26,429 nucleotides of DNA from Thiobacillus sp. GTDB lineage: Bacteria; Pseudomonadota; Gammaproteobacteria; Burkholderiales; Thiobacillaceae. Both the position numbers and the translations under genes were made by a program. A model generated the notes under the pieces. It had not been told where the DNA came from. It saw nothing but the letters and a program-made list of their open reading frames with translations, and ran no database searches. The stretch covers positions 1 through 26,429 of the forward strand of contig JANJUT010000258.1 in the NCBI GenBank assembly GCA_024710445.1, read 5' to 3'. This document shows, one piece after another, positions 8,501-16,389 of the stretch. Position 1 is the first letter of the stretch. Each line of letters begins with the position of its first letter.

Positions 8501-8532
8501 TTGAATATAATGATATATTAGAGTTATCTAAT
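8501..8532 (+). promoter_or_regulatory. AT-rich promoter/operator with two overlapping palindromes before the RND operon
   Basis: Two inverted repeats share the bases 8517-8519: AATATA-ATGA-TATATT (8504-8519) and ATTAGA-GTTA-TCTAAT (8517-8532). The region contains a perfect TATAAT (8506-8511). It also contains a TTGAAT (8501-8506) 17 bp before TTATCT (8524-8529), so the exact promoter is not settled. BigR-type repressors are known to bind AT-rich palindromes that overlap their target promoter, so this is the natural operator candidate for the upstream ArsR-family protein. The start codon with GGAGG lies 25 bp further. Confidence 0.6.
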
Positions 8533-8556
8533 TTATTCGTTCACGGAGGTGTATTG

Positions 8557-9597
8557 GTGCCAAATCCGACCCGCCTGCTTGCCTGCCTGATGCTGGTTTC
8601 GGCCCCGGCCTGGGCGGGCCTTCCTTTTGCAGTCACCCCCGTGCAATATCAGCAGACCGAGAATGGCTATTCCGCCGAGGCCACGGTCGAGGCTGTGAAA
8701 CAATCCACTTTGGCAGCCCAGGTGTCGGGGCGTGTATCCGCCATCCATTTCGACGCAGGCGATCACGTCAAAGCCGGGGCTGTCCTGCTGCGCCTCTCCG
8801 CGCAAGAGTTGTCATCCGCCGTCTCCGGTAGTCAGGCGCAGGCCGCCCAAGCCACTGCCACGCTGGCAAATGCCCGGGCCGACTACCAGCGGCAACAACA
8901 ACTGTTTCAGCAGAAATTCATCAGCCAGGCTGCCATGGATCGCGCCACGGCCGAATACCGCGCTGCCGAGGCCGCTGCCCGGGCGGCGCGTGCCAGCGTG
9001 GGCCAGACATCAGCGGTACGCAGCTACATGGTGATCACCGCGCCCTATTCAGGGATAGTTGCCGCACGCCACGTGGAAGTCGGCGAGACGGTATCCCCAG
9101 GCACGCCGCTGATGACCGGGTTCGACCCCAGGGACATGCGCGTCATTGCCAGCATCCCGCAGGTCAAGCTCGCCGAAATCAAAGCCGCACCGCATGTCGC
9201 TGTCGAAGTCCCCGCGATCAACAAGTGGATTGACGCCACCGGCATCACCGTGCTGCCCTCGGCCGACGCAGCAACCCACACCGTCAAGGTGCGCATCAAT
9301 CTGCCGGCCAACCAGGCAGGCGTGGTTCCCGGCATGTTTGCCCGCGCCCATTTTTCGACGGGCAGCGCACGCAAGCTCAGCATTCCGGCAAGCGCAGTGG
9401 TGCGCCGCTCGGAAATCACGGCGGTATACGTCGTCAATCAGAACCAGGTCCGCCTGCGCCAGGTCCGCCTCGGCCCAGCCAATACGCGCGGGCAGGTGGA
9501 AGTGCTGGCGGGTCTGAGTTCAGGCGAAGTCATCGCACTTGAACCGGTCAAGGCAGGGATTTACGCCAAAAGCGCCGCCAACCAACCCGCGAAGTAA
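8557..9597 (+). CDS. RND efflux membrane-fusion protein (HlyD/AcrA family)
   Basis: Periplasmic adaptor that joins the inner-membrane RND pump to an outer-membrane channel. Seen: a cleavable signal peptide (MPNPTRLLACLMLVSAPAWA); a first lipoyl half (AQVSGRVSAIHFDAGDHVKAGAVLLRL); an alpha-hairpin rich in Ala/Gln (SQAQAAQATATLANARADYQRQQQLFQ...); a second lipoyl half (ITAPYSGIVAARHVEVGETVSPGTPL); a beta-barrel; and a membrane-proximal domain. The start is the GTG at 8557 because GGAGG (8545-8549) lies seven bases before it and it yields the signal peptide. A longer frame from 8470 would run through the AT-rich operator. The RND permease follows after 12 bp. The substrate is unknown. Confidence 0.9.
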   Translation: MPNPTRLLACLMLVSAPAWAGLPFAVTPVQYQQTENGYSAEATVEAVKQSTLAAQVSGRVSAIHFDAGDHVKAGAVLLRLSAQELSSAVSGSQAQAAQATATLANARADYQRQQQLFQQKFISQAAMDRATAEYRAAEAAARAARASVGQTSAVRSYMVITAPYSGIVAARHVEVGETVSPGTPLMTGFDPRDMRVIASIPQVKLAEIKAAPHVAVEVPAINKWIDATGITVLPSADAATHTVKVRINLPANQAGVVPGMFARAHFSTGSARKLSIPASAVVRRSEITAVYVVNQNQVRLRQVRLGPANTRGQVEVLAGLSSGEVIALEPVKAGIYAKSAANQPAK

Positions 9598-9609
9598 ACG
9601 CAGAACCAC

Positions 9610-12600
9610 ATGGGACTCTCCGGCCGCCTCGCCCGCTTCTTCCTGACTTCACAGCTCACGCCGCTGATCGCGCTGATCGCGGCTTTGCTGGGCCTGTTCG
9701 CCATCCTTGTCACGCCACGCGAAGAAGAGCCGCAGATCAACGTCACCATGGCCAACGTGTTCATTCCCTTCCCTGGCGCATCCGCCAAGGATGTGGAAAC
9801 CCTGGTGGCCACGCCAGCCGAACAGGTCCTGTCGCAAATCGCCGGCATCGAGCACATCTACTCCGTTTCCAGGCCAGGCATGGCGGTGCTGACCGTGCAA
9901 TATCTGGTGGGACAGGACCGCACGCAAGCACTGGTGCGTCTGTACGACACCATCCAGGCCAATCGCGACTGGGTCTCACCCGAACTGGGTGTCGGTGAAC
10001 CCATCATCAAACCGCTCGGCATCGACGACGTCCCCATCGTTACCGTCACGCTGTGGACACGCGACGAAACACGGGGTGCCTACGAACTGGAACAGGTAGC
10101 GCACGCGGCCGAAATCGAGTTGAAGCGCATCGCCGGCACGCGCGAAGTCAGTACCGTCGGCGGCCCCGGCCGGGCGGTGCGGGTGATGATGGACCCCGAC
10201 CGCATGGCTGCCTTTGGCGTATCAGCGCAGGATATCCGCAATGCCCTGCAGGTCTCCAACGCCGCCCAGCCTTCCGGCACACTGGTATCGAACAATCGGG
10301 AATTGCTGGTCCAGACCGGTACCTTTCTCGCAGGTGCCGAAGACGTTCGCCAGCTTGTCGTCGGCGTGACCCGGGGTCGCCCGGTGTACATGAACGACGT
10401 GACCACCGTCGTCGCCGGCCCCGATCAGCCCGCGCAATACGTCTGGCACGGTCCCGGTGCAGGTAGCGCCACGTCGTCAGGGCATGGCACGGCTGACAAC
10501 GGCCAGATTTATCCGGCAGTGACGCTGGCCATCTCGAAAAAGCCCGGTGAAAACGCAGTTGATGTGGCCGAGAAAGTCATTGCCCGCGTCAACGCCCTGC
10601 ACAACAGCGTGCTGCCCGAAGGCATCGAAACCAGCATCACCCGCAACTACGGGGCCACCGCCGACGACAAGGCGAAGAAGCTGATCCAGAAGCTGATTTT
10701 CGCCACCGCCTCGGTGGTGTTGCTGGTGCTGTTTGCCATCGGTAAACGCGAAGCCCTGATCGTCGGCGCGGCGGTACTGCTGACGCTGGCGGCCACGTTG
10801 TTTGCCTCATGGGCCTGGGGCTTCACGCTCAACCGGGTGTCGCTGTTCGCGCTGATTTTCTCGATCGGCATTCTGGTGGACGACGCCATCGTGGTGGTGG
10901 AAAACATCCATCGACGCATGGGCCTCGACCACGACGGGCTGGAAGCGATCATTCCACGCGCAGTCGACGAAGTCGGCGGCCCCACCATCCTCGCCACGCT
11001 GACCGTGATTGCCGCACTGCTGCCCATGGCTTTTGTCTCCGGCCTGATGGGGCCCTACATGAGCCCGATTCCGATCAACGCCTCGATCGGCATGCTGATC
11101 TCGCTGGCGATTGCCTTCATCATTACGCCCTGGCTGGCCTTGAAACTGATCAAGCAGACCGCCCACCACGCCCCGGACGGCGACACCAAACTGGCAGCCC
11201 TGTTCCGCGCCCGTCTCACCCCCTTTCTGCGCGGCATGGAGGGCAAGAATTCACGTCGCAAGCTGTGGCTTGGAATCGGAATTGCCATCCTGATTTCGGT
11301 CATGTTGCCCGTGTTCAAACTGGTCATCCTGAAAATGCTGCCATTCGACAACAAGTCGGAATTCCAGGTCGTCGTCGACATGCCAGCGGGCACCCCGCTG
11401 GAAAAAACGGCCCAGGTGTTGAGCGAAATGGGCACGGCCATAGCGCAGGTTCCGGAAGTCGCCGACTACCAGGCCTATGCCGGTACGGCGGCGCCCATCA
11501 ACTTCAACGGTCTGGTGCGGCAGTATTACCTGCGCGACGGTCCTGAAGTCGGCGATTTGCAGGTCAACCTGCTTGACAAGCATGAACGCGACCGCAAGAG
11601 CCATGAGATTGCGCAAGCCATTCGCCCGGTTATCGAGGCGATTGCCCAAAAATACGGCGCGGATGTCAAAGTCGTCGAAGTGCCGCCGGGGCCGCCAGTG
11701 ATGTCGCCTATCGTCGCCGAAATCTACGGCCCCGATTACGACACCCAGATCCAGGTCGCCAAGCAGGTGCGCACTGTCTTCGAACAATCCGAAGGCATCG
11801 TCGCAATCGACGATACGGTGGAAGACGACGCACCGCGCGTCGTGCTGCGCGTTTTGCAGCGCAAGGCGGCTATCGCCGGCGTGGCGCAGGAAGACATCGT
11901 TGCAGCCATGAAAATGGGCCTGTCAGGCGAGAACGTCACGCCCATCCACGGCAGCGGCGCCAAGTACGAAATCCCGGTGCGCATCACCCTGCCGCCGGAA
12001 CGCCTGGCCGAAATCGGCGAGTTGCTGAAACTCAGGGTACGCGGCAACGACGGCAATCTGGTGCCGCTGTCCGAACTGGTGGAAGTCATGCCAGGCACAC
12101 GCGAGAAAAGCATCTATCACAAGGATCTGCTGCCCGTGGTGTTTGTGGTCGGCGACACCGGCGGCAAGCTGGATTCGCCGCTGTATGGATTGTTCGAAAT
12201 GCGCGACAGGCTGAAAGACAAGGTACTCACGCAAGGCGGTACCCTGTCTGAATATTTCATCAGCCAGCCCGGCGACCCTTACGCGGGTTTCAGCCTGAAA
12301 TGGGATGGCGAATGGCAGGTGACCTATGAAACCTTCCGCGACATGGGGCTGGCCTACGCATTCGGCCTGATGCTGATCTACATCCTGGTGGTGGCGCAAT
12401 TCAAGAGCTATCTGACGCCGCTCATCATCATGGCGCCGATCCCGCTCACGCTCATTGGCGTGATGCCGGGCCATGCGCTCCTCGGCACCCAGTTCACCGC
12501 CACCTCGATGATCGGGATGATCGCGCTGGCCGGCATCATCGTGCGCAATTCCATCCTGCTGGTCGATTTCATCAACGAACAGGTGCGTGCCGGCATGAAT

Positions 12601-12846
12601 TTCCAGGAAGCCGTCATCCAGGCGGGGGCCACGCGTGCCAAACCCATTGTGCTGACCGGACTCGCCGCGATGATGGGGGCTTTTTTCATTCTCGACGACC
12701 CCATTTTCTCGGGCCTCGCGGTATCCTTGATTTTTGGCATCTTCGTCTCCACCTTGCTGACACTGGTGGTCATTCCGGTGCTGTACTACGCCGCCAATTT
12801 CCAGAAATATTCTTCACCCAATCAGGAGTTTCACCATGACCGTTGA
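9610..12846 (+). CDS. RND family efflux permease (AcrB-like)
   Basis: Proton-driven inner-membrane transporter of the AcrB/MexB superfamily, 1078 aa, the usual length. Seen: a first membrane helix after the N-terminal amphipathic stretch (LTPLIALIAALLGLFAIL); a porter domain (FPGASAKDVETLVATPAEQVL); TM2-6 with the essential proton-relay pair in LVDDAIVVVENIHRRMG; a second porter half; and C-terminal TM7-12 with GIIVRNSILLVDFINEQ. Both Asp residues of the relay are present, so the pump is expected to be active. It is followed, with an 11-bp overlap, by the DUF2892 gene. No outer-membrane factor gene is present in the window, so it probably uses a TolC-like protein from elsewhere. The motif favours organic substrates over CusA-type metal export, but the substrate cannot be read from the sequence. 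Confidence 0.95.
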   Translation: MGLSGRLARFFLTSQLTPLIALIAALLGLFAILVTPREEEPQINVTMANVFIPFPGASAKDVETLVATPAEQVLSQIAGIEHIYSVSRPGMAVLTVQYLVGQDRTQALVRLYDTIQANRDWVSPELGVGEPIIKPLGIDDVPIVTVTLWTRDETRGAYELEQVAHAAEIELKRIAGTREVSTVGGPGRAVRVMMDPDRMAAFGVSAQDIRNALQVSNAAQPSGTLVSNNRELLVQTGTFLAGAEDVRQLVVGVTRGRPVYMNDVTTVVAGPDQPAQYVWHGPGAGSATSSGHGTADNGQIYPAVTLAISKKPGENAVDVAEKVIARVNALHNSVLPEGIETSITRNYGATADDKAKKLIQKLIFATASVVLLVLFAIGKREALIVGAAVLLTLAATLFASWAWGFTLNRVSLFALIFSIGILVDDAIVVVENIHRRMGLDHDGLEAIIPRAVDEVGGPTILATLTVIAALLPMAFVSGLMGPYMSPIPINASIGMLISLAIAFIITPWLALKLIKQTAHHAPDGDTKLAALFRARLTPFLRGMEGKNSRRKLWLGIGIAILISVMLPVFKLVILKMLPFDNKSEFQVVVDMPAGTPLEKTAQVLSEMGTAIAQVPEVADYQAYAGTAAPINFNGLVRQYYLRDGPEVGDLQVNLLDKHERDRKSHEIAQAIRPVIEAIAQKYGADVKVVEVPPGPPVMSPIVAEIYGPDYDTQIQVAKQVRTVFEQSEGIVAIDDTVEDDAPRVVLRVLQRKAAIAGVAQEDIVAAMKMGLSGENVTPIHGSGAKYEIPVRITLPPERLAEIGELLKLRVRGNDGNLVPLSELVEVMPGTREKSIYHKDLLPVVFVVGDTGGKLDSPLYGLFEMRDRLKDKVLTQGGTLSEYFISQPGDPYAGFSLKWDGEWQVTYETFRDMGLAYAFGLMLIYILVVAQFKSYLTPLIIMAPIPLTLIGVMPGHALLGTQFTATSMIGMIALAGIIVRNSILLVDFINEQVRAGMNFQEAVIQAGATRAKPIVLTGLAAMMGAFFILDDPIFSGLAVSLIFGIFVSTLLTLVVIPVLYYAANFQKYSSPNQEFHHDR

Positions 12847-13054
12847 ACGAATGGTCCGCATCATTGCCGGATTTTTCATCATGCTATCGCTCGCGCTCAC
12901 GCACTTTTCAGGCAGTGCCGACATGACCCAGCCTTCGTGGCTGTGGTTCACTGCCTTTGTCGGTTTCAACCTGTTCCAGTCCGGACTCACCCGCTTCTGC
13001 CCCATGGACATCATGTTCAAGAAGGCCGGTCTAAAACAGGGCTGCGGCCTGTAA
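12836..13054 (+). CDS. DUF2892 (YgaP transmembrane-domain-like) small membrane protein
   Basis: A 72-aa protein with two hydrophobic segments (about residues 7-25 IRIIAGFFIMLSLAL-type and 36-50 LWFTAFVGFNLFQSG) and the family signature GLTRFCPMDIMFKKAG followed by a Gly/Cys end (KQGCGL). In E. coli YgaP the same domain is fused to a rhodanese; here the two are separate adjacent genes. The start overlaps the end of the RND permease by 11 bp, with AGGAG before the ATG, so translation is likely coupled. Its molecular role is unknown; a function in sulfane-sulfur handling at the inner membrane is inferred from the rhodanese next door. Confidence 0.88.
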   Translation: MTVERMVRIIAGFFIMLSLALTHFSGSADMTQPSWLWFTAFVGFNLFQSGLTRFCPMDIMFKKAGLKQGCGL

Positions 13055-13070
13055 CTGGGAGATTTATTTC

Positions 13071-13484
13071 ATGGATACTCAATTCATACAGGACAACTGG
13101 ATGCTGGTGGCGCTGGCCGTAGCATCCGGCGCCATGCTGGCGTGGACCTTCATCGGCAGCAAGCTCTCGGGAATCGAGCAGGCCGACACCCTGAAAGCGA
13201 CGCGCCTGTTCAATGACGACGCATTGATCCTCGATGTGCGCGAAGACAAGGAATTTGCCTCCGGGCACATTCCCAAGGCCAAGCATATCCCGCTTGGCAA
13301 ACTGAGCAGCCGCATACAGGAACTCGATCAATTCAAGAGCCAGCCCATTCTGGTTACCTGCCGCAGCGGCCAGCGTTCGGCGCGGGCCTGCGGCATGCTG
13401 AAAAAAGCAGGATTCGAGACCGTGTACAACCAGGCAGGCGGCATTCTGGCGTGGGAACGCGCCAACCTGCCTATATCCAAGTAA
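13071..13484 (+). CDS. Membrane-anchored single-domain rhodanese (sulfurtransferase)
   Basis: Transfers or binds sulfane sulfur as a cysteine persulfide. Seen: an N-terminal membrane helix (about residues 10-29, WMLVALAVASGAMLAWTFIG); then a rhodanese fold with LILDVREDKEFASGHIPKAKHIPL; and the active-site loop LVTCRSGQRSA, with catalytic Cys97 and six-residue loop C-R-S-G-Q-R-S as in single-domain rhodaneses of the GlpE/YgaP kind. A second Cys (107) lies ten residues on. GGAGA precedes the ATG. It is 16 bp downstream of the DUF2892 gene and 20 bp upstream of the glutaredoxin. The set DUF2892 + rhodanese amounts to a split YgaP. Confidence 0.93.
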   Translation: MDTQFIQDNWMLVALAVASGAMLAWTFIGSKLSGIEQADTLKATRLFNDDALILDVREDKEFASGHIPKAKHIPLGKLSSRIQELDQFKSQPILVTCRSGQRSARACGMLKKAGFETVYNQAGGILAWERANLPISK

Positions 13485-13504
13485 ATCAAATAAAAGGAAA
13501 TCCT

Positions 13505-13768
13505 ATGGCTAAAGTCGTCATGTATTGCACCGCCGTCTGTCCCTATTGCGTGGCTGCCGAGCGTTTGCTCAAAAGCCGTGGCGTCACGGACATCGAAAAA
13601 ATCCGCATTGATCTCGATCCGGCAAAACAGGAAGAAATGATGACCCGCTCCGGTGGCCGCCGCACCGTACCGCAGGTATTTATTGGCGACACCCATGTCG
13701 GCGGCTTCGACGACACCTCCGCGCTGGATGCAGCGGGTGGACTGGTTCCCCTGCTGAATCGCGACTGA
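13505..13768 (+). CDS. grxC: Glutaredoxin 3 (GrxC-type, CPYC)
   Basis: Small dithiol glutaredoxin, 87 aa, that reduces disulfides and glutathione-mixed disulfides with GSH. Seen: YCTAVCPYCVAAERLL with the active-site C-P-Y-C; the cis-Pro motif RTVPQVFIG; and the glutathione-binding GGFDD. The ATG at 13505 follows AAGGAAA; a longer in-frame start at 13451 would overlap the rhodanese. It ends the plus-strand pump/rhodanese series and is followed by a strong hairpin. grxC next to secB is a common proteobacterial arrangement, so it may belong functionally to the general redox genes rather than to the sulfur cluster. Confidence 0.92.
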   Translation: MAKVVMYCTAVCPYCVAAERLLKSRGVTDIEKIRIDLDPAKQEEMMTRSGGRRTVPQVFIGDTHVGGFDDTSALDAAGGLVPLLNRD

Positions 13769-13775
13769 TCTGCTG

Positions 13776-13808
13776 GCGCCCTGTTGCGCAACCCGCGCAA
13801 CAGGGCGC
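13776..13808. terminator. Perfect 14-bp GC hairpin after grxC
   Basis: The arms GCGCCCTGTTGCGC and GCGCAACAGGGCGC pair perfectly around AACCC, starting seven bases after the grxC stop. There is no T-run after it (gatacgcacgg), so it may act with Rho or protect the 3' end rather than be a classical intrinsic terminator. Confidence 0.55.
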
Positions 13809-13884
13809 GATACGCACGGTGCGCTTGATTTTTCCATCGGCGCCACCACCTTGATACACAGACCATCTGCCTCAAGGAACCCCC

Positions 13885-14313
13885 ATGGAACTTGCCTGCC
13901 CCCACTGCCTCGCCGTCAACCGCGTTCCGGATGAGCGTCTGGCCGACGCGCCCAAATGCGGCCAATGCAGTTCGCCTCTGCTACCCGGCAAACCGGTCGA
14001 TCTGACTGCCGACAACTTCGACCGCTTCATTGCCAAAGCAGGTCTGCCGGTACTGGTCGATTTCTGGGCCGGTTGGTGCGGCCCCTGCAAAATGATGGGG
14101 CCGATATTCCAGCAGGTGGCCGCCGAAATGAGCACGCGCGTGCGATTTGCCAAGGTCGACACCGAAGCCCAGCCCCAGGTATCGATGCGCCACCACATCA
14201 AGGGCATTCCCAGCCTGATTCTGTTCAAAAACGGGGCTGAGGTGGCACGTACCTCGGGTGCGATGGAAGCCCATGCGCTAAAACGCTGGCTCGCATCACA
14301 GGGTATTCATTAA
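13885..14313 (+). CDS. trxC: Thioredoxin 2 (TrxC) with N-terminal zinc ribbon
   Basis: Cytoplasmic disulfide reductase induced by oxidative stress in many proteobacteria. Seen: an N-terminal zinc-binding part with two Cys-x2-Cys pairs (CPHC and CGQC, residues 5-8 and 30-33); a linker; then a thioredoxin fold with LVDFWAGWCGPCKMMGP (active site WCGPC) and the cis-Pro motif IKGIPSLILFKNG. The length of 142 aa fits TrxC, not TrxA. It stands alone between a GC hairpin upstream and an intrinsic terminator downstream. A short GGAA lies ahead of the ATG. Confidence 0.95.
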   Translation: MELACPHCLAVNRVPDERLADAPKCGQCSSPLLPGKPVDLTADNFDRFIAKAGLPVLVDFWAGWCGPCKMMGPIFQQVAAEMSTRVRFAKVDTEAQPQVSMRHHIKGIPSLILFKNGAEVARTSGAMEAHALKRWLASQGIH

Positions 14314-14337
14314 GCGCGTGTAAAATGCGAGTCATCC

Positions 14338-14362
14338 CCGGAGCACAGGCTCCGGTTTTCTT
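14338..14362 (+). terminator. Intrinsic terminator between trxC and secB
   Basis: CCGGAGC-ACAG-GCTCCGG forms a 7-bp GC stem with a 4-nt loop, followed directly by TTTTCTT. This is a textbook rho-independent terminator 24 bp after the trxC stop. It ends only about 14 bp before the secB start codon. Confidence 0.85.
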
Positions 14363-14376
14363 ATCCAGGAGACATC

Positions 14377-14832
14377 ATGGCTGACGAGCAACAACCCGTA
14401 TTCAACATCGAAAAACTTTTCGTCAAGGACCTGTCGGTAGAAGTCCCCGGCGCACCCGCCATCTATCTGGAACGCGAAGCTCCGCATATGGATGTCAACA
14501 TGACGAGCGAAAGCCAGGCACTCGGCGATGACGTGTACCAGAGCAGCATCACCGTGACCGTGTCGGCCAAAATCGGCGACAAGACCATGTTCCTGGTCGA
14601 GTGCACCCAGGGCGGTATTTTCCGCATCCAGAACGTGCCGCAGGACCAGATGCCCATGGTGCTCGGCATCGGCTGCCCCAACATCGTGTTCCCCTACTTG
14701 CGCGAGACCATTTCGGATGTGGTGATCCGCGCAGGCTTCCCGCCGCTGCTGCTGAATCCTGTCAACTTCGAAGCGATGTTCCTGCAGCAGCAAGCCCAGC
14801 AACAACAGGCTGCGCCCGCACAAACGCACTGA
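14377..14832 (+). CDS. secB: Protein-export chaperone SecB
   Basis: Tetrameric cytosolic chaperone that keeps preproteins unfolded and hands them to SecA. Seen: FNIEKLFVKDLSVEVPGAP; the conserved strand pair VYQSSITVTVSAKIGDKTMFLVEC; QGGIFRIQNVP; the hallmark CPNIVFPYLRETISDVVIRAGFPPLLLNPVNFEAMF; and a Gln-rich C-terminal tail. The start follows CCAGGAGAC. The length of 151 aa is normal. The next gene begins 8 bp after the stop, so the SH3 protein and gpsA are probably co-transcribed. An intrinsic terminator lies immediately upstream of the ribosome-binding site. Confidence 0.97.
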   Translation: MADEQQPVFNIEKLFVKDLSVEVPGAPAIYLEREAPHMDVNMTSESQALGDDVYQSSITVTVSAKIGDKTMFLVECTQGGIFRIQNVPQDQMPMVLGIGCPNIVFPYLRETISDVVIRAGFPPLLLNPVNFEAMFLQQQAQQQQAAPAQTH

Positions 14833-14840
14833 ACCGTTCG

Positions 14841-15281
14841 TTGAGATTTCGGTTTTTCATCGTCGGACTGCTGCTCGCGCTCGCTTACCCGGCGAGTGCG
14901 CTGGAGTATCGGAGCACCGCACAGGCAAGCATCCTCTACGACGCGCCCTCGACCCTGGCTGGCAAAGTCGCCATTGCGGGCAGCGGCCTGCCGCTGGAAG
15001 TCATCGTCGAACTGCAGAGCTGGGTCAAGGTACGCGACCATAACGGCCACCTGGCATGGATTGAAAAATCTGCGCTGACGGGTGCCAGGAGCGTCATGAT
15101 CAAGACTGAATCCAGTGCCATCCGGCAACGCCCGCGCCCCGATGCCGATATCGTGTTTCGCGCGGCGCGTGGCGTCCTGCTCGAACCCACCGGCGAACCG
15201 GACGGGTTCGGCTGGTTGCCGGTGAAACATGCCGATGGCCGAACGGGCTGGCTGCCCGCGCATGAGGCCTGGGGCAAGTGA
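14841..15281 (+). CDS. Exported SH3-domain protein (SH3_3 family)
   Basis: A 146-aa protein with a signal peptide (MRFRFFIVGLLLALAYPASA) followed by two bacterial SH3-like modules (about 22-75 and 80-146). The modules have the repeated pattern ILYDAPS...GLPLEVIVELQSWVKVRDHNGHLAWI and AIRQRPRPDADIVFRAARGVLLEP...WLPVKHADGRTGWLPAHE. Such domains usually bind peptidoglycan or envelope peptides. The start is set at a TTG because no ATG/GTG precedes the signal peptide in frame and longer frames run into secB; there is no convincing Shine-Dalgarno sequence, so the start is uncertain. It sits between secB and gpsA. The precise function is unknown. Confidence 0.82.
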   Translation: MRFRFFIVGLLLALAYPASALEYRSTAQASILYDAPSTLAGKVAIAGSGLPLEVIVELQSWVKVRDHNGHLAWIEKSALTGARSVMIKTESSAIRQRPRPDADIVFRAARGVLLEPTGEPDGFGWLPVKHADGRTGWLPAHEAWGK

Positions 15282-15321
15282 ATACTGCTTCGATGAACGC
15301 GCTTCGATGAATATAACGCCG

Positions 15322-16308
15322 ATGAAACTGGCCGTACTCGGCGCCGGCGCCTGGGGCACGGCACTGGCGGCAAGCTGGGCGCCCCACCATCACGTCACGT
15401 TGTGGGGGCGCAACCGTAGCGACCTCGATGCCATGCGCACGCAGCGCATCAATACCCATTACCTGCCCGACTGCCCCTTACCGGACGCGCTCCACTTCAG
15501 CGCCGATTTCAGCGACACCCTGGTTGAGGCCGACCTCATCGTCATCGCCGTGCCCACGGGCGGCTTGCGCGCCACCCTGACCATGCTGGGAACCCAACCC
15601 AGCCTGCCGCCTGTGGTCTGGGTGTGCAAAGGCTTTGAACCCGGCAGCCGGAAACTCCCGCATCAACTCGTTTCCGAACTCCTGCCGGCACACCCGCATA
15701 CCGGCGTGCTATCCGGCCCCAGCTTTGCCCAGGAAGTAGCGCAGGGCTACCCTACTGCACTCACGCTGGCTTCGCATGACACCGCACTGGCGCAACGCCT
15801 GGCAGAAGCCCTGTCCGGCCAGCGCCTGCGTATCTACGCACACGATGATGTCGTCGGCGTCGAAATCGGCGGCGCGCTGAAAAACGTCATGGCCATTGCT
15901 GCGGGGATCTGCGACGGCTTGCAGCTCGGCCACAATGCGCGCGCCGCGCTCATCACACGGGGACTGGCCGAAATCACCCGGCTTGGCAGCCGCTTCGGTG
16001 GCCATTTCGAAACCTTCATGGGTTTATCCGGCCTCGGTGACCTCATCCTCACCACAACCGGCGATCTCTCGCGCAATCGCCAGGTTGGCCTGCGGATTGC
16101 ACGTGGCCAGGCGCTCGACACCATACTCGGTGAACTCGGCCATGTTGCAGAAGGCGTCACCACCGCGCGCGAAGTCTCTGCTCTCGCCACCGAACTCGGC
16201 GTCGACATGCCCATCACCCGCGCGGTCTATCAGGTGCTATTCGAAGGCATACCCGCCGCCCAGGCAGTGGATGGCCTGCTGAACCGGGAAATCAAGGCCG
16301 AATTCTGA
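15322..16308 (+). CDS. gpsA: Glycerol-3-phosphate dehydrogenase [NAD(P)+]
   Basis: Reduces dihydroxyacetone phosphate to sn-glycerol-3-phosphate for phospholipid synthesis, in the cytoplasm. Seen: the N-terminal Rossmann motif VLGAGAWGTALA; VVWVCKGFE; the GPSFAQEVAQGYPTA loop; the catalytic-domain GGALKNVMAIAAGICDGLQLG (conserved Lys); ARAALITRGLAEI; and SGLGDLILTTTGDLSRNR. With the ATG at 15322 the protein is 328 aa, the usual size. An ATG at 15307 (five residues longer) is an alternative, and neither has a strong ribosome-binding site. It converges with the amylosucrase gene, 81 bp apart. Confidence 0.96.
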   Translation: MKLAVLGAGAWGTALAASWAPHHHVTLWGRNRSDLDAMRTQRINTHYLPDCPLPDALHFSADFSDTLVEADLIVIAVPTGGLRATLTMLGTQPSLPPVVWVCKGFEPGSRKLPHQLVSELLPAHPHTGVLSGPSFAQEVAQGYPTALTLASHDTALAQRLAEALSGQRLRIYAHDDVVGVEIGGALKNVMAIAAGICDGLQLGHNARAALITRGLAEITRLGSRFGGHFETFMGLSGLGDLILTTTGDLSRNRQVGLRIARGQALDTILGELGHVAEGVTTAREVSALATELGVDMPITRAVYQVLFEGIPAAQAVDGLLNREIKAEF

Positions 16309-16389
16309 ACGGCAATCAAAACTGCCGGCGCAGCGAAAACGCGCGATGCAGTAACGACCTGTCGTCATCACTACTTTCGCCCAGCTGCG

